Source of the DNA: Prinia subflava
Lineage: Eukaryota; Chordata; Aves; Passeriformes; Cisticolidae
Direction: 5' to 3'
DNA length: 64,000 bases
Assembly (NCBI RefSeq): GCF_021018805.1
Contig: NC_086247.1
Location: forward strand, 135,759,602 to 135,823,601
The translations under genes and the position numbers were made by a program. Of the stretch, positions 60,941 to 64,000 are shown in pieces. The notes under the pieces are model-generated. The model did no database searches. It saw nothing but the letters and a program-made list of their open reading frames with translations, and was not told the origin of the DNA. Numbering within the stretch: position 1 is the stretch's first letter; every line of letters begins with the position of its first letter.

Positions 60941-63900
60941 CAGAGTTTACTCTTTTCTAGATAAAGGCTGAATTTTTTAGCGAAATTAAATAGTTCTTAA
61001 TAATGGCCCTCAGACAGTAAACACAATTTTTTTTTTTACATTCAGTTCCCATAACTCCCCAAGAAACACTTCCATTTGCAAGGCTTCTGCCACAAAATCA
61101 ATTTATATAATGGCCATTGATCCTTTGGAAAGGATCAGAAGTTGGATTTGCAACCCAAATCAACAAATACACACTGTATCTTGACTCATTCTATGCCAAT
61201 ATCTGCTATTTAGGCACTGAGGTTTGGCTGAGAGTTTTGGATGCTTCTCTGCAACAAACAAATACAATCTGAAATAGTGACTGCTCTGGAAATACTTTTT
61301 CCTCTGCTATGTCACCTCTTTAAGTCACAATAATAAAATGATCAATTCTTACAATTAGCCCCTTGTTCCAACCCCTTGAAAAATGTTTTGCCAAACCTTT
61401 GCAGTTGCAACTTTTGACAGCACAAGCTTTCCTTAAACCCCTCAGCCTTCCCTGCTCCCTCGTGGCCTCCATGTGCCCTGGGCATCCCAGGAGGAGCTGA
61501 TTCACATTTGGGACAATGCCCACGGGTTGGTGACCAGCTGCACTTTGTTCAGTGAAGGTCCACACCAAGGGCAGTAATGCTGGTTTGGGCCCCAAGGCCA
61601 CTGTGCAAGGAAGTGTTTCTAAGCAAGGAAATTCCAAGTGATCTGAGTTTTCTCAACAGCAGAAACAGCAACAGGACCTAAAACACACTGACACTATCAG
61701 GCTGGGCTCCTCCGTGCAGGCAAGCACCACACACAGCCCCAGGCCCTGCTGCTTCCTGGGAGAGGCTTCACCATTCCTCGGGGGGACCAGCTCCCTCACC
61801 CACCCCAGCGTGGCATTCCCACCACCCACATACTCCCTGGAGAGCTGTGCCACTTGCCCAGAGCTTCCAAAATAGCAACTTCCCAGCCCATAACGCTAGA
61901 AGCTTTTGAAAACATTTGCAACCAATTTTACAGTTAATTAAACCCAGATTTGCTCTATTCAGTCATTTGTTCTATAACTTTTAAATCTTTTTTTTGGTTT
62001 AAAGTTTAGGGGTTTTTTTAAAGTCATGTGCAAGCTTTTGCTGTAAATAGGTTAATTGCAGCTCTGATCTTCCTCCAGCATCTGCCAGGAAAGACAAACT
62101 GTTTTCAAACACCAGGCCTAACGTGGATCACAGCACTCCAAGGTGGGACCAGGCCCATGGTGCTGCCAGCAGAGAATCCCATGCCAAATCATACAGCCAG
62201 TAAATAGTATGGCATCAATTCCTCAAAAATTTCCATAGCAAGAGTTTTAGGAAAAGATCCAAATACTCCATCAGTAAATTTCAGAGTAGGTAAAGCCTTT
62301 GCAGTTGCCTCGTATTTCAAGAGGTCTTTCTCTAACATGTGGTTGCAGTCTACAGATCCAAAGCTTACACAAACTAGATGTGCCACAAATTTTGAAGCTC
62401 TCCTCTCTCCTCTGCTCAGAACAAAGGTAGGAAAATTGTGTGATGCAAAATCACTCACTTTTTCTCAACAAGACAAAAAATCATTATTCATGTTTTTCTT
62501 TTAAAAATCAATATTTCTACCAAGAAAGAGAAGTAAGTTGTTGCAAGAAAGATTGTCTGGCTTGAGTTCAAGGGCAGGCTTCTCTTAACTGGCAAACATT
62601 TTCCCCAGCAATGTGCCTTTCTCTAGCTCCAAAGCAGAACCTCTTATGACTCTTACCTTGGGTATGTAAATGAGGAAATACCAGTTAAAATTAAGCTCTT
62701 GCTCACCAGAGACCAATTATTGATCTTTTTCCTCTCTTTACTCAATAAGCAGACAAGATTTTAAAAGATTTTTAAAACCTTTGGAAAAAAAATTTTACCT
62801 ATTTAAAAACATCTGCAGTGAATTGTAAATATTAACAAAACCCCCCCATGCTTTGCCTCCATTTCCAGTGAGTGCTATAATTTTTTTGAGAAATGAGTGA
62901 TCCATATTCACTGAATAAGGTCACAGAAACACCCCTGTGCTTTGAAGAGCGACTGGAATCACAGACATGCTGGGCAGCTGCAGGCACCTATACTTAGCCC
63001 TAGCCTTGGACAAAGGAATTCATCCCACAAAATCTGAGGTAACCAAGTGCACAACGTGCTGGTATGTCCCAGAGACAGGCAACAGGTGCTACGGGAGCTG
63101 TAAGCTGTCCTTTGCAGAAAATAATGACTGGTTTACTTCAAATCAGAGCTTAAATCCTTCCTATATCAGTCTGGAAGGTGTGAGCTGATGTCCAGTAAAA
63201 TGAAAAACCATCATGTGAATCCAGATTAATTATCTGCTTGGGTTTGAAAGCAAGAAATTTATTTATTCCTACAAGCAAAGCCCATTTGTGCATTAAAATT
63301 ATCTCAGTGCCTAAACAAACTTTCAGAAAAGCTTTCCTAGGTAGCAGACAGTAAAGTGAACTGTTGGAAATTTCATTTCTGACAATAAAAAACCCCAAAA
63401 CCCTCTGGTGTCTAGTACCTTCAAACTGATACTGGATATTATTATAATTCTTTTTAAAAATCACTGTGCAATTCCTTAAACCGGTGATATTGGTGCCACT
63501 AACCATCATCTCCTGCTGCTGGCAGGGGAGCAGAGATGCAGTGAGAGGCTGACTCGAGGCCAGAGCAGCACCCTGCATCCTGCCTGCAACAAGCAGGCTG
63601 AGATTTCCCAGACCCATCCAAGCACTGCGGATGGAGGTCACTTGTCAGTCCTTACCCACGCTGGGGCAATCCCTAATCTCTGACAGCACTGCTGCATTCT
63701 GGCACTTTTCTTTCTTAAATTGCACCTCCTCTCAACCGTTTGATTTTTAGACAGTTGTCTCTGTTTTGCGAAGAGCACCCTGTGTATTTTAGGCAATAGA
63801 CCAGAAGTGTGAGTCAGATGCTTTCCCTTCAATCTGTGTAAGTACAAGCCATTCCCTTAATCCTTGGAATTGTCCATCCCAATTCAGAATATTCGGTGAG

Positions 63901-64000
63901 TGTGTGTGTGAAGTCTGACCATATAAACAACAGCCTATGTAAAATGTGCAGGATATACAAAATCCACATCAATCAAAAATATCACAACAATCTTGATATA

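Larger units (their letters stand above)
45891..64000. other. Distal intergenic flank, AT-rich, no gene seen
   Basis: About 18 kb without any coding exon, RNA gene or clear transposon that I can recognise. It contains the simple repeats listed separately and two moderately GC-rich patches (about 55.5-56.7 kb and 61.4-61.9 kb). Segments near 56.8-57.1 kb and 59.25-59.8 kb are unique and rich in TAAT-type words and might be conserved non-coding DNA. The longest frame (56,203-56,715, 170 codons) begins with GTG and has no known domain. Confidence 0.55.

Noticed and set aside
1..64000. Endogenous bornavirus-like element, known in human near DNAJC1
   Set aside because: I saw no frame resembling one, and the human insertion is not expected in birds.

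Overview
The window looks like nuclear DNA from a bird, most likely a songbird (oscine passerine). Most of it is AT-rich, non-coding and low in repeats. The recognisable repeats are avian: CR1 LINE pieces, an ERVL-like long terminal repeat (LTR), and one tRNA-Ile-headed, CR1-tailed SINE of the TguSINE1 type known from zebra finch. No bacterial-style gene organisation is present; nearly all open frames of 60-180 codons are the number and size expected by chance.

The one gene I can support is DNAJC1, an ER membrane J-domain co-chaperone, read on the minus strand. Only coding exon 1 is inside the window (18,788-18,955, 56 codons, signal peptide plus the start of the J domain). It ends in a consensus splice donor. 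Positions 1-18,787 are therefore the 5' part of intron 1. I did not find exon 2, which should carry the HPD motif. Exon 1 lies in a strong CpG island (about 18,540-19,470) with a CCAAT box, a 12-bp palindromic CRE, GC boxes and a short GC-rich minisatellite.

From 19,471 to 64,000 is the upstream flank, about 44 kb with no gene I can recognise. In other vertebrates DNAJC1 is followed upstream by a gene-poor interval before COMMD3/BMI1, so a desert fits; this synteny is knowledge, not seen here. Features of interest in the desert are a second, weaker CpG-rich block at about 22,500-23,260, a perfect CTCF core motif at 24,587, a CR1 copy at 37,363, a 30-bp perfect palindrome combining SOX and homeodomain-type sites at 40,718, an ERVL-like LTR ending near 43,634, the SINE at 45,745, and several simple repeats.

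No CRISPR array, operon, rRNA or intact tRNA gene was seen. I found no clear evidence of an undescribed biological system; the best leads are regulatory (the 40.7-kb palindrome, the distal CpG block and the promoter architecture).
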